From Dipteris shenzhenensis (taxonomy: Eukaryota; Polypodiophyta; Polypodiopsida; Gleicheniales): a stretch of 64,000 bases of DNA. The DNA is taken from NCBI GenBank assembly GCA_047967505.1, contig CM106541.1. One strand, given 5' to 3'. Below the pieces are notes generated by a model. It made no database searches and was not told the DNA's origin. It saw only the letters and a list, made by a program, of their open reading frames with translations. The position numbers and the translations under genes were made by a program. Positions 1 to 11,690 of the stretch are shown in pieces (positions within the stretch are counted from its first letter, which is position 1; every line of letters begins with the position of its first letter).

Positions 1-2438
1 CCACTGCAGTTATGCTAGAAGCTCTTGCTAGCAAACCATGACGTGAAATGCAAAAGGCTAGTACTGCAAGAGCCACGGTTCCAAGCAGTAAAAAAAGGCA
101 TTGTCCCACTGTAGAGAGAGATAATGTGGATGAAAAACGGCTAAAAGAAGAGAAAGATGAAGAAGACTCAGAACCTGAGGCTAAAGATGATCAGGATGAA
201 CTCACATCAATCAAAAATCTTAATCTGCATCTGAATGAAGCAGTAACAAATGATGATGTGGGATATATCTGGGGTCAAAGGATGTGGTTTGTGAATGCCA
301 AAGATGTGGAAGCTGCAGCTGTCTTTACTAATAGCCGAAGCCTTGCTATATCCTATGCACTACAAATATACGAGGCTTTGAGAGATGGTAAGAAACCTGT
401 GGCAAGCAATGTGGTCCTGCGCCCAATGATGTTTTGTCCAATCAAAAATAGTTTTCTAGATCAAATAACATTTACAGGGCCTACACATTTCGAGGAAACC
501 TTCAGTCGATTCTTTAAAGACGCTCTTAAAAATATGCCACATGAACAAGGCGAAGAGGCACAAGGTGAGAATCTGCTAAAGGAAGCAAAGAAGGAATTCC
601 TCCTTCATTGCAAATTCCAGTCCATTGATGGTCAACATTGGGCTTATGCTTGTAATCAGATCGCAAAAGAAGAAAAGGAGGTCAAAAGACTCACTTCTGA
701 ACAATTTGCAAAGATAAGTTCATTCCATTATTATCCTACAACAATCTGTATATTCAAGCGTGAGATCAAGTATTTGATTAAGTCCGAAAGACTTAATCGT
801 TTTGTCCATGGAAAGCGTAAGATATCCTCAACATCAGAGGTCTTACATAAGGCAAGGGTTATATGGACAACATTTGGTTCTCCAAATCCTGATTTGAAGT
901 GAAAGGTCACAAAAGCAGACGCCGACACACTCACAAACTTCTATACTTCTTTGAGTGCAGTTGTGCCTAGGGAAACTCAAGAGCGAGAAGAAAATATGAC
1001 AAGCCTCAAGGTGGTGAGGGACAGATATGCCAACTACACTTCTATCATATTTCGTCCTGTTGAAGCGTTCAATGAGATGCTTGGAACGTGCATTGCTTGT
1101 GAGCGTGGACAGTTGACCTATGAAGCTCCTTTGTTTATCTCCGGAGAGTCAAAGGTAATGGATAAGAAGGAGTTGACGGAAAGGATGTGGAGGCCTATAA
1201 AATACTTACCTGACAAGTATGCATCCATGGCAGCACAAAAAATTTTAAAGAAAGAATGGTTTTTTGGAAAGAAAGACAAAGACCACTGCGTGGAAGAATG
1301 CATCAATGTACAGGTGAGACGTGATGCAGTGCATAGTGCCAATAAGTATTTGCTGTCAAAGAAACAAATTCCACTTACTCATTGTAACATTGACTATAAT
1401 GTGGTCAAGCATATAGCTTCTTTGTCAACACCCAAGGTAAAGCTATGGGCAAACAGGTGGATTAAAAAGGATGAAGATGGGTCAGAAATAGTAACCTCTT
1501 ACATGAGAAAAGAAATCCCACAACAGGTAGTTGCATATGTGGAAAGATTAATCAGCGAGATAAGGATGCCGATAGATATGCACCAAAGCTTTCAATTCAA
1601 TGTAGAGGTTACAGCAGAGTCTGGAAAGCTTGTGAACTTCAAGGGAGTTTCAGAAGATGACTTCTTCAAGAATGAGTCAGCATGGGATAAGCCACAACTA
1701 TTCTTTATCAATGAAGTTCCTAGCGATGATATCCATAACTTCATTGATAGAATAGTATATACCACCATTAGCAAAGTGGAAATTTGCAACATTGTCATTT
1801 TTGTTGATAAAAAAGACAAAGAATCCATGCAGGTTACTCTAGAGCGAGCATATTCATCAGATTTGAAGATCTATAGTGGTGTTTATGTAGCAAAGAGAGG
1901 CAAGAGAGAATGTGGCATAGCGATTCAATCTCTTGAATCATTCTTTTTGTGTATGCGGAGTCCCAACCCTGATCACTCCTTACAAAAGAACATAACAGGG
2001 AATTCAAATACTTTGAGATTGATGCTAGAAGAGCAAGATATTCCCAGGTCCATACATTATCAAAAAAACAACTATGGAAGTCTTGCAAAAAGTGGGAGTC
2101 TCTTGCTTACCATGATGGAGAATTTGCTACCGGCAGGTTGGGGGGTCACCTTGTGCAGGATGGGATATTTATTTGAGGATCTCCTCAGAAAAGGCAACTC
2201 CACAAATATTATTGAAAGCAAGCATTTCATGGCTTATTTTCAGCTTCAAGCAGATCTAACCATAGGCTATGAAAAAGAGATAGAGCACAAGGACACTGAT
2301 GACATGGATGATTACCTTGAAGATCATAATGTCCCAGTTGATGATGATGAAAACATGGACTTACATGACTTGTTCAGAGAGAGGTTGGTGGATGAAGACA
2401 AACATGATGATGCCTTCTTTGATAATTATGGCTCATAG
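1..2438 (+). pseudogene. P-family copy P1: large unidentified protein, N-terminal and central regions
   Basis: I do not recognise this family by name. One reading frame runs from base 1 to the TAG at 2436-2438, interrupted by TGA at 39-41 and TGA at 900-902. The minus-strand copy at 57.7-60.2 kb has CGA and CAA there, and CAG at the final TAG. Order of parts: Lys/Glu-rich acidic stretch (about 100-210), a block with GYIWG and AAVFTN (260-340), an IDGQH..AC block (about 630-660), a block with IIFRP and YEAP (1020-1130), W-K-KEWFFGKKDKD (1190-1280), a WDKPQLFFINE block (1684-1720), IVIFVDKKDKE (about 1791-1824), and a terminal GW.VTLCRMG block (about 2134-2160) before an Asp/Glu-rich tail. The last three blocks resemble, by eye only, the permuted core of N4/N6 DNA methylases. 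The frame probably continued by splicing at 2480 (GTATGA) into the protease exons from 2567. Copies P2, P3 and P4 share these blocks. Probably a transposable-element gene, decayed. Confidence 0.75.
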
Positions 2439-4060
2439 GGTTATGTAAAAAGGCCACTACGACAATACTTAGCAGTATGAACTCTCTATTTCTCAACTAA
2501 ATACAAATTTTTAAATAACATTTAAATTTAAAGATAATGAATCTAGTCTCTCATATTTGTTTACAGGCAATAGAGGGAGAAGAAATGGATGGTCAATATG
2601 GAGGCACTCCCTTCTACTTCAGCAATGCAACCACCTCTAAATTTGATTGAAGAATCCCATGAGCACAAGAGCTTTAAAGACACCATGGAAAAGCAGAATG
2701 ACCGCAAACATAGAATACAAGCTATGCCCATTCTGCAAATTTAGCTGCATTGGATAAAATGGAGAGCTCATTTGAAGTTAGGATCATTTTGAAAGGAGAA
2801 CCTCAGTATTTGAGCTTTGGTAGAGAGGAGGTTTTAATCCTCTCCAATCCTTTAAAACAGGTTAATGACAATGTTCTCCTGGCCATTCTCAGGTAACGTT
2901 TGTTTATTTGTTGCTACTTCAATGAGCTAACATTTGTTTATTTGTTTACAGTGTAGTTATATCAGTTTCCTAGTGCAGAATGCAAATCAATTCTATGAGC
3001 TAATGTTTGTTTATTTCTTGGTGCAATGTAGTTATTTCTCAGCTTCCTAGTGCAGTGCAGAATCATGTCTACATGCTCGATGCTCTCCTTTCTTCTATTC
3101 TTAGCTCTCCTCAAAAGGCTATAGAAGATGGTTGTACCTAGTTAAGCCCTTTGAATTTAGATGGGGTGCGAGTCATATTTATGCCTTATCATGAGGAGTA
3201 AGTATCAACTCTAACCTTATTTTTACTATTTCTTTGGCAAGTTTGTGTAAAACAATAATCATTTTTATTCTGGTCGTGTAGCTCACATTGGAGTCTGATC
3301 GCTTGGGACCCTGAAGTCAACCATTTGTGGTTTGTGAATTCAATGGAAGGCTATCATGCCAACTCCCCAAGGTAATTATTCTCTTAATATTTTTGTTACT
3401 TTCTTATTTTGTATCTTATGATCATGACATATTAATATATTTAATATGTCATGATGGACAGTGCTGCATATCGGCTAGTATCTACTGTCACAACAACCAC
3501 GAAGCAACAAGACCAAGTAGAATTCAAATGACATCTACCAGTGGAGCAAAAAGAAATATAGAACTGTGGGTGGAGAGTTGCCTACAACTGCATGTTGTTT
3601 CTTAGAGAGATTTTTGATTTGGAGTTACCAATCAAAATGGAATCATATATAGAAGCCGATCTTCTAGCGATTCAGGCTGAGAGTATTCAGCGTCTAATTG
3701 CTACCATTGGGAAACAACTTGAAAATATGACTACGTTGCAGCATGTATAAAACCTTATCTTTATACTTGTATGCTTGTTCAAGCCTTTAATTGGGATGTG
3801 TAAATCTGATAACTTTTTTATATTTTCCTCCAAGAGGAGAAGAGACTGAGTCTAATGAAAGCATGCTATCTTTATACTTCTATGATTATTTAAACCTTTA
3901 TTTTTATTTGGGATGTGTAAATCTCATAACTTTTTAAATTTTTCCTCCAAGAGGAGGAGAGACTCACTCTAATGAAAGCATGTATGTAACCTTACTTTTT
4001 CAATTTTGGCTCCAAGAGGAGGGGAGACTCACTTTAATGAAAGCATGTATGAAACCTTAT
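2439..4060 (+). pseudogene. P1 Ulp1-like protease module, first tandem copy (decayed)
   Basis: Four exons can be read by comparison with the other modules: a 2567-2892 (PQYLSFG-like core, degenerate), b about 3027-3197 (YMLDALLSSILSS), c 3282-3371 (SHWSLIAWD...WFVNSMEGYH), d 3462-3750 (ending QHV). Exons c and d hold the His (HWSL) and Cys (NCGWRVAYNC-like) parts of a C48/Ulp1-type cysteine protease. In SUMO proteases these are the His and Cys of a His-Asp-Cys triad; here the Asp position reads Asn (FVNS). Damage: exon a is frameshifted near 2590 relative to the second copy, the acceptor before exon b reads GCAA instead of GCAG, a TAG replaces Trp in exon b (about 3138), and the Cys exon has a TAG just before NCGWR. 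It cannot encode an active protease. Confidence 0.7.
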
Positions 4061-5704
4061 GGCTCGCAGGGTTATGAAAAAAGGCCACTATGACAATACT
4101 TAGCGGTATGAACTCTCTATTTCTCAACTAAATACAATTTTTTAAATAAGATTTAAATTTAAAGATAATGAATCTAATCTCTCATATTTGTTTACAGGCA
4201 ATAGAGGAATAGAGGGAGAAGAAATGGATGAAGTCAATATGGAGGCACTCCCTTCTACTTCAGCAATGCAACCACCTCTAAATTTGATTGAAGAATCCCA
4301 TGAGCACAAGAGCTTTAAAGACACCATGGAAAAGCAAAATGACCGCAAACATAGAATACAAGCTATGATAGAGACCCATTCTGCAAATTTAGTTGCATTG
4401 GATAAAATGGAGAGCTCATTTGAAGTTAGGATCATTTTGAAACGAGAACCTCAGTATTTGAGCTTTGGTAGAGAGGAGGTTTCAATCCTCTCCAATCCTT
4501 TAAAAGAGGTTAATGACAATGTTATCCTGGCCATTCTCAGGTGACGTTTGTTTATTTGTTGCTACTTCAATGAGCTAACATTTGTTTATTTGTTTACAGT
4601 GTCGTTATATATCAGTTTCGTAGTGCAGAATGCAAATCAATTCTATGAGCTAATGTTTGTTTATTTCTTGGTGCAGTGTAGTTATTTCTCAGCTTCCTAG
4701 TGCAGTGCAGCATTGTGTCTACATGCTCGATGCTCTCCTTTCTTCTATTCTTAGCTCTCCTCAAAAGACTATAGAAGATGTTTGAAGCCCTTTGAATTTA
4801 GATGGGGTGCGAGTCATCTTTATGCCTTATCATGAGGAGTAAGTATAAACTCTAACCTTATTTTTACTATTTCTTTGGCAAGTTTGTGTAAAACAATAAT
4901 CATTTTTATTCTGGTCGTGTAGCTCACATTGGAGTCTGATCACCTGGGACCTTGAACTCAACCGTTTGTGGTTTGTGAATTAAATGGAAGGCTATCATGC
5001 CAACTCCCCAAGGTAATTATTCTCTTAATATTTTTGTTACTTTCTTATTTTGTATCTTATGATCATGACATATTAATATATTTAATATGTCATGATGGAC
5101 AGTGCTGCATATTGACTAGTATCTGCTGTCAGAACAACCACGGAGCAACAAGACCAAGTAGAATTCAAAAGACGTCTGCCAGTGGAGCAAAAAGATGGGC
5201 ACAGCTGTGGGTGGAGAGTTGCCTACAACTGCATGTTGTTTCTTAAAGAGATTTTTGATTTGGAGTTACCAGTCAAAATGGAATCATATACAGAAGTCGA
5301 TCTGCTAGCATTTTGGGCTGAGAGTATTCAGCGTCTAATTACTACCATTGGGAAACAACCTGAAAATATGACTACATTGCAGCATGTATAAAACCTTATC
5401 TTTATACTTGTATGCTTGTTCAAGCCTTTAATTGGGATGTGTAAATCTCATAACTTTTTTATATTTTCCTCCAAGAAGAGGAGAAGAGACTGAGTCTAAT
5501 GAAAGCATGCTATCTTTATACTTCTATGATTATTTAAACCTTTATTTTTATTTGGGATGTGTAAATCTCATAACTTTTTAAATTTTTCCTCCAAGAGGAG
5601 GAGAGACTCACTCTAATGAAAGCATGTATGAAACCTTACTTTTTAAATTTTTGCTCCAAGAGGAGGAGAGACTCAATCTAATGAAAGCATGTATGAAAGC
5701 TTAT
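4061..5704 (+). pseudogene. P1 Ulp1-like protease module, second tandem copy (decayed)
   Basis: This is the second unit of a ~1.63-kb tandem duplication. Exons: a 4198-4540, b 4677-4838, c 4923-5012, d 5103-5391. Exon a carries the conserved PQYLSFGREE and NEV(N)DNVILAILR-like ending, and its 3' side is a good donor (CTCAG/GTGACG). Exon c has HWSLITWD; exon d has VEQKDGHSCGWRVAYNC, which matches the Q-x5-C-G arrangement of Ulp1/SENP proteases. Damage: a 9-bp deletion in exon b creates TGA (GATGTTTGA, about 4783), and exon c has TAA where the other copies have TCA in FVNSM. The Cys exon itself looks intact. After it, four degenerate ~65-bp repeats (core CTCCAAGAGGAGGAGAGACT...GAAAGCATG) run to 5700, also present in the first unit. 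Confidence 0.72.
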
Positions 5705-5769
5705 CTACTTGTTTAAGCCTTTATTTGGGATGTGTACATCGCATAAATTTTTTATATTTTTATAGTAGA

Positions 5770-6240
5770 AGGAGGATGTAGAAGACATAGCAAGTGAAGA
5801 AGAATACGATGTAGACTACTCTCTCAATAAGATGAGTCATGAAAATATGAATCTATTAGAGCAGATTGGAAGTTCATTCACCGCTATGTTGTTAATTCGA
5901 CAACAACCTCATTTTTTTGAATTTGGTGAAGAAGAGATTTTAATCCTCTTGAATCCTAAGAAAGAGGTTAATGTCAAAGTCATTACAACCATCCTCAGGT
6001 TTGATGCAGCCTTTTCCTTGGCTTTATACTTTGCTTATTTTGATTAAACCCAAGAAGCTAATACTTTTTTTTAAATATAGTAATGTTATAGCAAATTTTT
6101 CGCAAAATATACAAAGCGTTTCATATATGCTCGATCCTCTTATTTCTGAAGTGCTTAGCAACAAAGAAGAAACCATAGAGGATGTTTGCAAGTGGTTGTT
6201 GTTTACTCCATGAATATTATGGTTGACGGTTATTTGTTGC
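5770..6240 (+). pseudogene. P1 partial third Ulp1-like module (exons a and b only)
   Basis: The exon at about 5767-5998 begins after a weak acceptor and reads EDVEDIASEEEYD..., then MSHENMNLLEQ at 5832, ending with ITTILR before a CTCAG/GTTTGA donor. It has the PHFFEFGEEE core that marks exon a in every module. Exon b (about 6075-6215) reads MLDPLISEVLSNKEETIEDVCKWL and then leaves homology with the P4 copy near 6200. The His and Cys exons are missing, so this is a truncated module. The equivalent P4 module (55.0-56.1 kb) is longer, which fixes the right-hand limit of the inverted repeat at about 6200. Confidence 0.65.
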
Positions 6241-6820
6241 AATGTATGAATTATGATGTAGTTTTTGTTGAATATACACCAATTTCTGACTTATTACTTA
6301 AGTGGCATTTAGTCATGATATTTATATATTTATTTCATGCACACAATTTTATGATATGAATGTGTGATGATGTGATTATTTGGAAATATAACCTTCTGTG
6401 ATGAGAATTTTGATATGAATATATGATGATGTAATATTTGTAATATATTGCATGGCAAAGTATCAATTCCCAATGCTCCACTCACTTAAAGTATAGCATT
6501 CCCAATGCTCTGCAAAATTTCATTCAGTTGGATAGTCTCCACTCACTTAAAGTAGAGCATTTCCAATGCTTCTCTCACTTTATTCCAACCCTTATCCTTA
6601 TCATAGCGAACACATCGTGCCTTAGTGCACTTGTATTCTTCCATCGTAGTCCTTCCACAAACACTCTCTTATTTCTTACATCCTAGTGCTTCTGATTAAC
6701 TTGTATTCGTCTTTCACTTTACGTCTTCCCTCACTTTCTATCACTGTTGAAGGAGGGGTAGCTCACTGTGCATCCCTCGCTATCGCTCCCTCACTCTCCT
6801 TCTCCCACTTTCCCTCTAAG
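6241..6820. other. Non-coding AT-rich spacer with short direct repeats
   Basis: No coding signal is seen. Between 6460 and 6580 the phrases CCAATGCT and CTCACTTAAAGTA are repeated two or three times (6471-6500, 6501-6515, 6540-6570). The end, 6660-6820, is C/T-rich and could be a leader of the small gene that follows. Confidence 0.4.
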
Positions 6821-6822
6821 AA

Positions 6823-7281
6823 AATGACTAGTTACTACCCGACTTCATTTACTGAACTCAAATTCTGTCTTAGATCTCTTTTGTATGGACCAATGAAGGG
6901 AAAATCATTCGAGGAGGATATGTTATGCACATGGCTGCTTGATTTGAACTCAGCAGAAGGGGTGAATATCCTTAGCTTTCTTTTTTGCTTCTTTTAATCA
7001 CGTACTTCTTATGCGAATGAGTTAAATTTTTGTACAAGATATGGCGGTGGCTAGAAGCTGTATTGAAAAAAATGGTGAAGATGAGGAAAGCCAAGAGAGA
7101 AAAGGAGAGTTGTTGAATGCTTACAAAGTCAATGGAAGATTCAAAACAAGTTGTGAGGAGAGTCTGTGAGGAGATTTGCGATGCCAGCCTTGGTTACACA
7201 TGGCCTGCAAGTTTAAAGTCTACTTGTTTGTATGAAGCCAATGCCATAGTAGACACTTTGGAGGACATATGCTCTCTCTAA
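6823..7281 (+). CDS. Small unidentified two-exon gene or gene fragment
   Basis: Not recognised. An ATG at 6823 in good context opens a frame reading MTSYYPTSFTELKFCLRSLL, and a possible donor lies near 6960 (GGGGTGAATATC). A second exon, entered near 7040, reads WRWLEAVLKKMVKMRKAKRE, then TGA at about 7111, then SMEDSKQVVRRVCEEICDA and ends ...LEDICSL at 7281. The second part has the composition of real protein (charged amphipathic segment, WPASLKS, ANAIVDTLED) and no similarity that I can see to the transposons around it. The in-frame TGA may mean a different splice choice or decay. The predicted protein would be about 120-150 residues. It could be a captured host fragment. Confidence 0.3.
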
Positions 7282-7850
7282 TGACTTAATAGTCAAGTGA
7301 TGGAAATTTAATTCCATAGAAATTTAAAGTAAGTGTGAAATTTAATTCCATAGACGTATGTGTTTTCTAAAGTAACTGTAAATAGACAAGAAATGAAACT
7401 ACAGTTCCACAAAGACTTTTTAGTTCTCTAATGTAAAGTTGTAATAGACAAGAGAGACAAAGATGACATCTTCTAGGTTGAGCTAATGGAAGGTGTTTTT
7501 TAACACCATATGGCTTTGAGTTATATGATCTACTTCTTGTACAAATGTGTCATGGCTTTTTTTAAATGTACTCTAGTTTTTTAAATGTACTCTACTTTTT
7601 TTTCTAATTTGATTTTTTAAAATCTTACTTTTTGTCTCTTTTAACAACATGAAGTCCTCTTTTTTTAATGTACTCTAGTTTTAATAATATGTCACGTCAT
7701 TTTTTCTAATTTGATTTTTTAAAATCTTACTTTTTGACTCAAAGTTTTGTTTTATAAGAGCCTCTTTTTTTTAAATGCTTTATCCAAAATTATCTCACAA
7801 AACGAATTTGGACAGTGCACTAGTCCAAAATTAATGAAATAGGTGTTAGA
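7282..7850. other. AT-rich spacer, nothing recognised
   Basis: T-rich sequence with repeated phrases: TGTACTCTAGTTTT at about 7566, 7585 and 7668, and TTTCTAATTTGATTTTTTAAAATCTTACTTTTTG at 7610 and again near 7706. The latter is a local duplication of about 100 bp. No exon or terminal repeat could be assigned. Confidence 0.4.
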
Positions 7851-7852
7851 CG

Positions 7853-8651
7853 TCACTTGCGTGCAATAAATATATGAAAATTCCCCTTATCTACCCCCTA
7901 TTTACGAGACCTTACTTTATAAAATGTACCGTCCTTCCCTTATATAACCCCCCTCCCTTATACTCACATGGTACCATACGATAAACCCTAGTGGACCCCT
8001 CGGGGCCCCACCCTCCTATGGTAACCACCAGTGGTCCAAGGTGCTCAAGAAGAAGCCATGTGTGAGCCCGAGACACTGGATTGGTGGATCCTAACTTGCA
8101 TCTCAGATGAGGTCTATCAATGAGACCGTTGATGGTAGAAAGTTGATTGTGTGGGATCCCCTTATTATTGCTAGGGCCAAGGGCCAACTGGCCCCCAGCT
8201 GCGGGGTCCCAGGGGGGCCAGCAACCCCCCTAGTGGGGGTTTAAGGGCAAGAGCCCCTGAGGCGACGGTATAGGAAATATTTCTTGAATATTCCATGGAC
8301 GACTAGTCGGTTCCACTGACTAGGTTGATTGGTTGGCTTCACTCAACTAGGTTGGTTGGTCGATTCCACCAACTACATTGATCCGACTACCGCCCTCATA
8401 GATATAAAGAGGCGACCTCCCCAGTCCATTGTATCAAATCAGTTCAGATCAAATCAGATCTTCCACTTAGTAGCTCTTCACCTAGTATCTGTCTAGATCA
8501 CCATCTAAGCTCCACTATGGGAGTGCACAGGTGGACGAAGCCATCATCTGTACTACATCAGTATTGAAGGAAAATTTTGTTCATCTCCAATTTGCTGTGT
8601 ACTCTCTATTCTTTGTTCAGTTTCTGTTCTACTGCGCTGTGTAATTTAACA
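7853..8651 (+). mobile_element. 5' LTR region of the outer Ty1/copia element
   Basis: The right boundary is firm: TTTAACA ends at 8651 and is followed at once by TGATATCAGAGCCC, the copia primer binding site. A TATA box lies at 8402-8408 (TATAAAG). The left boundary is unsure; TGTTAGACG at 7853 is a candidate start, but no 3' LTR survives to test it. The R/U5 part, 8490-8560, matches the solo LTR at 60308-60999 read on the minus strand (CTGTCTAGATCACCATC, then a GTGGAC stretch), so both belong to one LTR family. A GC-rich block of short inverted repeats (GCCCCC, CCCCCCTAGTGGGGG) lies at 8190-8260, as in the solo LTR. Confidence 0.6.
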
Positions 8652-8663
8652 TGATATCAGAGC
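8652..8663 (+). promoter_or_regulatory. Primer binding site of outer copia element
   Basis: TGATATCAGAGC directly abuts the LTR end. It differs by one base from TGGTATCAGAGC, the usual plant copia site complementary to the 3' end of initiator methionine tRNA. Confidence 0.8.
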
Positions 8664-8722
8664 CCAGGCGGCTCTAAGGATCGAAGAGTAGAAGAGAGGC
8701 AAGGGCTTCAACAACATATGGG

Positions 8723-9974
8723 GTGATGGCAATTGGAAGTGGCTCGAGTTTAGTAGTTGCAGCTGCACCAACAATCCAGGCATTGAGGATTCACCCACCA
8801 GCCTTCACTGAAGGCAAGCTAGATGGTACGAACTACACTTTGTGGAAGTTTAAAATTACTGCTATTCTGGATTCATATGAGCTTTTGGAGATAGAACTGG
8901 GGACTATGACCCAAAACCACAAGGAACCCCCGACCCAGCAAATTTGAGTACGATACCTCCTAATGCCGACCTTCTACGAGCTTGGGAACGCAGGAACGCA
9001 CATGCTTTGTGTGCCCTGGTTACAATTACTACTAATAGTGTTTTGACCTTGATTCAGCATACATCTAAGGCAATGGTGGCTTGGAACATATTGAAGAGTT
9101 AGTATGAGATGCAAAATCAAACAAGGATCTAGAACCTAGAGAATCAGCTCACAGCTAAGATGTTTAATGAAGGAGGGACAGCTGAGGCGTTCATAACCCA
9201 AATCAAAAATCTGTGTGACCAGATGGCTAGTGCTGGGATACAAAAGACTAGCGAAGAGGTAGCTCGGCGGTGTCTCGAGATATGTCCACCACGGTTTGAT
9301 GGATTGGTAACAACACTTAACACTCAAGTGAGATCCCAACCATTGTCATTTGAGGAGTTTTGTGCTGTACATATGGAGGAGGAATTGAGGCTTAAAGCTC
9401 AAGATGGAGGCAGCAATGGGGATGCCGCATTCTCTGCCACTGCAAAAGACAAAGGTGGCTCCTCCACCAAAGGTGAGTCCTCTCCTAGTGGTGACAAAAA
9501 GAAGAAGGGGAAGAAGAAGTTTCAGGGAGAATGTTTCTACTGTAAGAAGAAGGGCCATGTGATTGTAGATTGCTGGGTCAAGAAAACAAATGAACAGAAT
9601 GGTACCTTGAAGAAGACAGATAAGGGGAAAGAGACAGCTAACATAGCAGAAGCAGAGTTGGATCTATTTCTGGCCATTGAGGAAGAGTGTTCCTTAGTTC
9701 AAGAAGCTTCAACCATTGATTCATGGGTGTTGGATAGTGGTGCCTCTTGTCACATGACCTGCAAGAAGGGTCTATATTGTTCCATGTAGCCTCTACAAGA
9801 ATCCATCACCATGATGGTTGGAAATAATGCAAAATGCCATATTGGGGGTATAGGTATGGTTTCATTTGTTTCTATAAATGGAGATGTTAAGAAACTATCT
9901 AATGTGCTGTATGTTCCACAAATGAAGAGAAATCTGCTATCAGTTGCTTTCATAACTGACCTTGACCATGAGGT
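8723..9974 (+). pseudogene. Outer copia element: gag, zinc knuckle and protease (left part)
   Basis: The frame starts at 8723 with a gag-like opening (LDGTNYTLWKFKITAIL), is frameshifted around 8940, and continues to 9789. Visible parts are the UBN2-type gag core (9160-9420), a basic linker, a CCHC knuckle CFYCKKKGHVIVDC (9535-9576) and the retropepsin motif WVLDSGASCHMT (9724-9759). A TAG at 9787-9789 breaks the frame, after which GNNAKCHIGGIGMVSF and VLYVPQMKRNLLS, standard downstream protease and pre-integrase phrases, continue to 9974. The element is split there by the nested insertion with duplication of GAGGT and resumes at 12576. Non-functional. Confidence 0.85.
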
Positions 9975-10262
9975 TGATGGGATATCTCAAGGTGTATGCC
10001 TCAGGCACACCTTGGTTTCTATGTGTGAGTGCTAGAGGCACAGTTAGGTGCCCACAAGCATAGTTAGGTGGTGGAGAGCCACATAGGATGATTGAGAGAA
10101 TCTAGGAGCAGATTGAGGAGATGATTGTGGAGCTCTGAAGTCATCAGTGATGTTAGTGAGCATGTATGAGGTGCCTACTTAAGGACCTCAATCTTCTTCA
10201 TTCCATAATGCAAGTATTCTGAGTTTGTGTCCACTCTACTCTTTCTTTTCAGTTTACCAACA
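9975..10262 (+). repeat. 5' LTR (288 bp) of the nested gag-only element
   Basis: Starts TGATGGGATATC after GAGGT and ends TTTACCAACA immediately before the primer site at 10263. Its second half is repeated at 12361-12575 with few differences, and its first ~50 bases reappear in reverse complement at 11691-11739. Confidence 0.85.
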
Positions 10263-11117
10263 TGGTATCAGAGCCCTTTGATCTCCCTTGATCCCATTTC
10301 TGCCACATCATCATCTTCTTCTTCATCTTCTTCTTCACCATCTCTTCCTCTTCTTCCCAAAGTTTGCTTAAGCTTGTTCTCCTCTGGTTCTCAACCATTT
10401 CCCACGCCTTTCCTGCTAGAGATCCATCTCGAAGGGGCGAACCCCTGGCTGAGAGGAATTGAAGAAAGCCGCGCTCGTTTCGTCGCCATTACAAGAAGTC
10501 CGTCGACTTTTGCTTCTGCGTTTTCTCTCAGCATACTTCATTTTCCTCTAATTCCTTTTAGGGGTAGATTCTCCATGCCTTGGGTATCCTGTGCTGAAAT
10601 CTGAGTAGAAATGGCTGCATATTCAAGGAGAAATCAGTAAAAAACCAGTCGACTTTGAAGGGGCAAGCTATGGTGACCTGATGCGTTTTTGCGCCTCTTT
10701 TTCCCAGAGGACCTTTTGTGGTATATTAGCTCTCTTTTGCCTCAGAAACCCCCTTTTCCTTGCTCTGAAGAGTAAGCTACAAGACCTCCAAGTTCAGCCT
10801 TTTGGTTTTGACAGTTTTGACAAGTTTTTGAAGATGATGCTACATAAGATGCTATTCTAGCATTTCTGGTTTTTTGAAACTTTCAATAACATCAGTACAA
10901 GTGTGGCTTCAGTTTTTCTTTGAATTGCTAGACCTGGTTTTGATTGGAAACTATTCATTTTAGCCACCTCTATGAAGCATGTAAGAAAAAGCATCATTGA
11001 TTGAATATTGGTCACTAGTCTTTGCTACATCAAGTGCTTATATTTTGGAAGCCTTTCAATTGTTTTTTGCCTTGTAAGAGAGAGAGACACTACCCAATAT
11101 CTAGGTTAGACCCTCTC

Positions 11118-11690
11118 ATGGCTACCCTATTGAATCTAGAGAAGTTCAATGGAAAGGGCTTCCACACATGGCAGATGAAGGTGAAATTTGCATTGATGAG
11201 GGAAAACCTCTGGGGACTTGTCAAACCGACTCCAACCGCTTCTTCTACAGCCTCCAATGCTGGAGAATCCTCAACTCTGACACGCCCGGCAAGGGATCCC
11301 GCTAGAGAGGAGAAATCATATGGTATCATTGCTCTTGCTTTAGGAGATGATTATATTCACCACATCTCTGACTTAGAGTCTCCTTCAGAAGCTTGGCAGA
11401 AGCTTGACATGATTTTTGGTGCTAGCTCTCACATCTCTAAATTATCACTTAAAATCTCTTTCTTTGAATTGAAGATGGTTAGTGGCACTACTTTGGCAGC
11501 TCATGTCAACTACATGCGGAGTCTTATGACTCAGCTAGCTTCTATCAACTCTCCTATTACTCCAGATGATGCTATGGCAGTGTTACTTAAGAGTATGCCT
11601 GAAGATTATGATCACATAGTTACCACTTTGAAAAATCTTCCTAATCCTAATCTTGAAGGTATTATCTCTGCTCTCCAAGAAGAAGAAAGG
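11118..11690 (+). CDS. gag of the nested gag-only element (5' part, cut by inversion)
   Basis: ATG at 11118 opens MATLLNLEKFNGKGFHTWQ, the usual copia gag start. The UBN2-type capsid region follows: SPSEAWQKLDMIFGASS, LKISFFELKM, LTQLASINSPITPDDAMAV-like, LLKSMPEDYDHIVTTLKNLP. The frame runs to EEER at 11690, where genuine gag sequence stops at the inversion breakpoint. Its natural continuation lies reversed at about 12354 to 12114 and carries two CCHC knuckles, CNHCGKTNHLSKDC and CKHCGKNNHHEKFC, then a stop. An in-frame ATG at 11022 or nearby is possible but has no family support. One in-frame TAG lies in the reversed part. Confidence 0.8.

Larger units (their letters stand above)
2429..5704 (+). 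repeat. ~1.63-kb tandem duplication of the protease module
   Basis: The sequence starting GGCTCATAGGGTTATG at 2430 reappears as GGCTCGCAGGGTTATG at 4061, and the two units stay aligned through all four exons and the purine-rich tail. The opposite-strand copy (56.2-57.8 kb) has a single unit, so the duplication probably occurred in P1 after the two arms separated, or was lost from P4. Confidence 0.85.

Noticed and set aside
731-2088. Minus-strand open frames under P1 (and plus-strand ones under P4)
   Set aside because: Shadows of the coding strand; they lack family similarity and recur only because P1 and P4 are copies.
10227-10604. Ser/Pro-rich 125-codon open frame at the start of the gag-only element
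   Set aside because: It spans the LTR end and primer site, lies in the untranslated leader and has no gag similarity.
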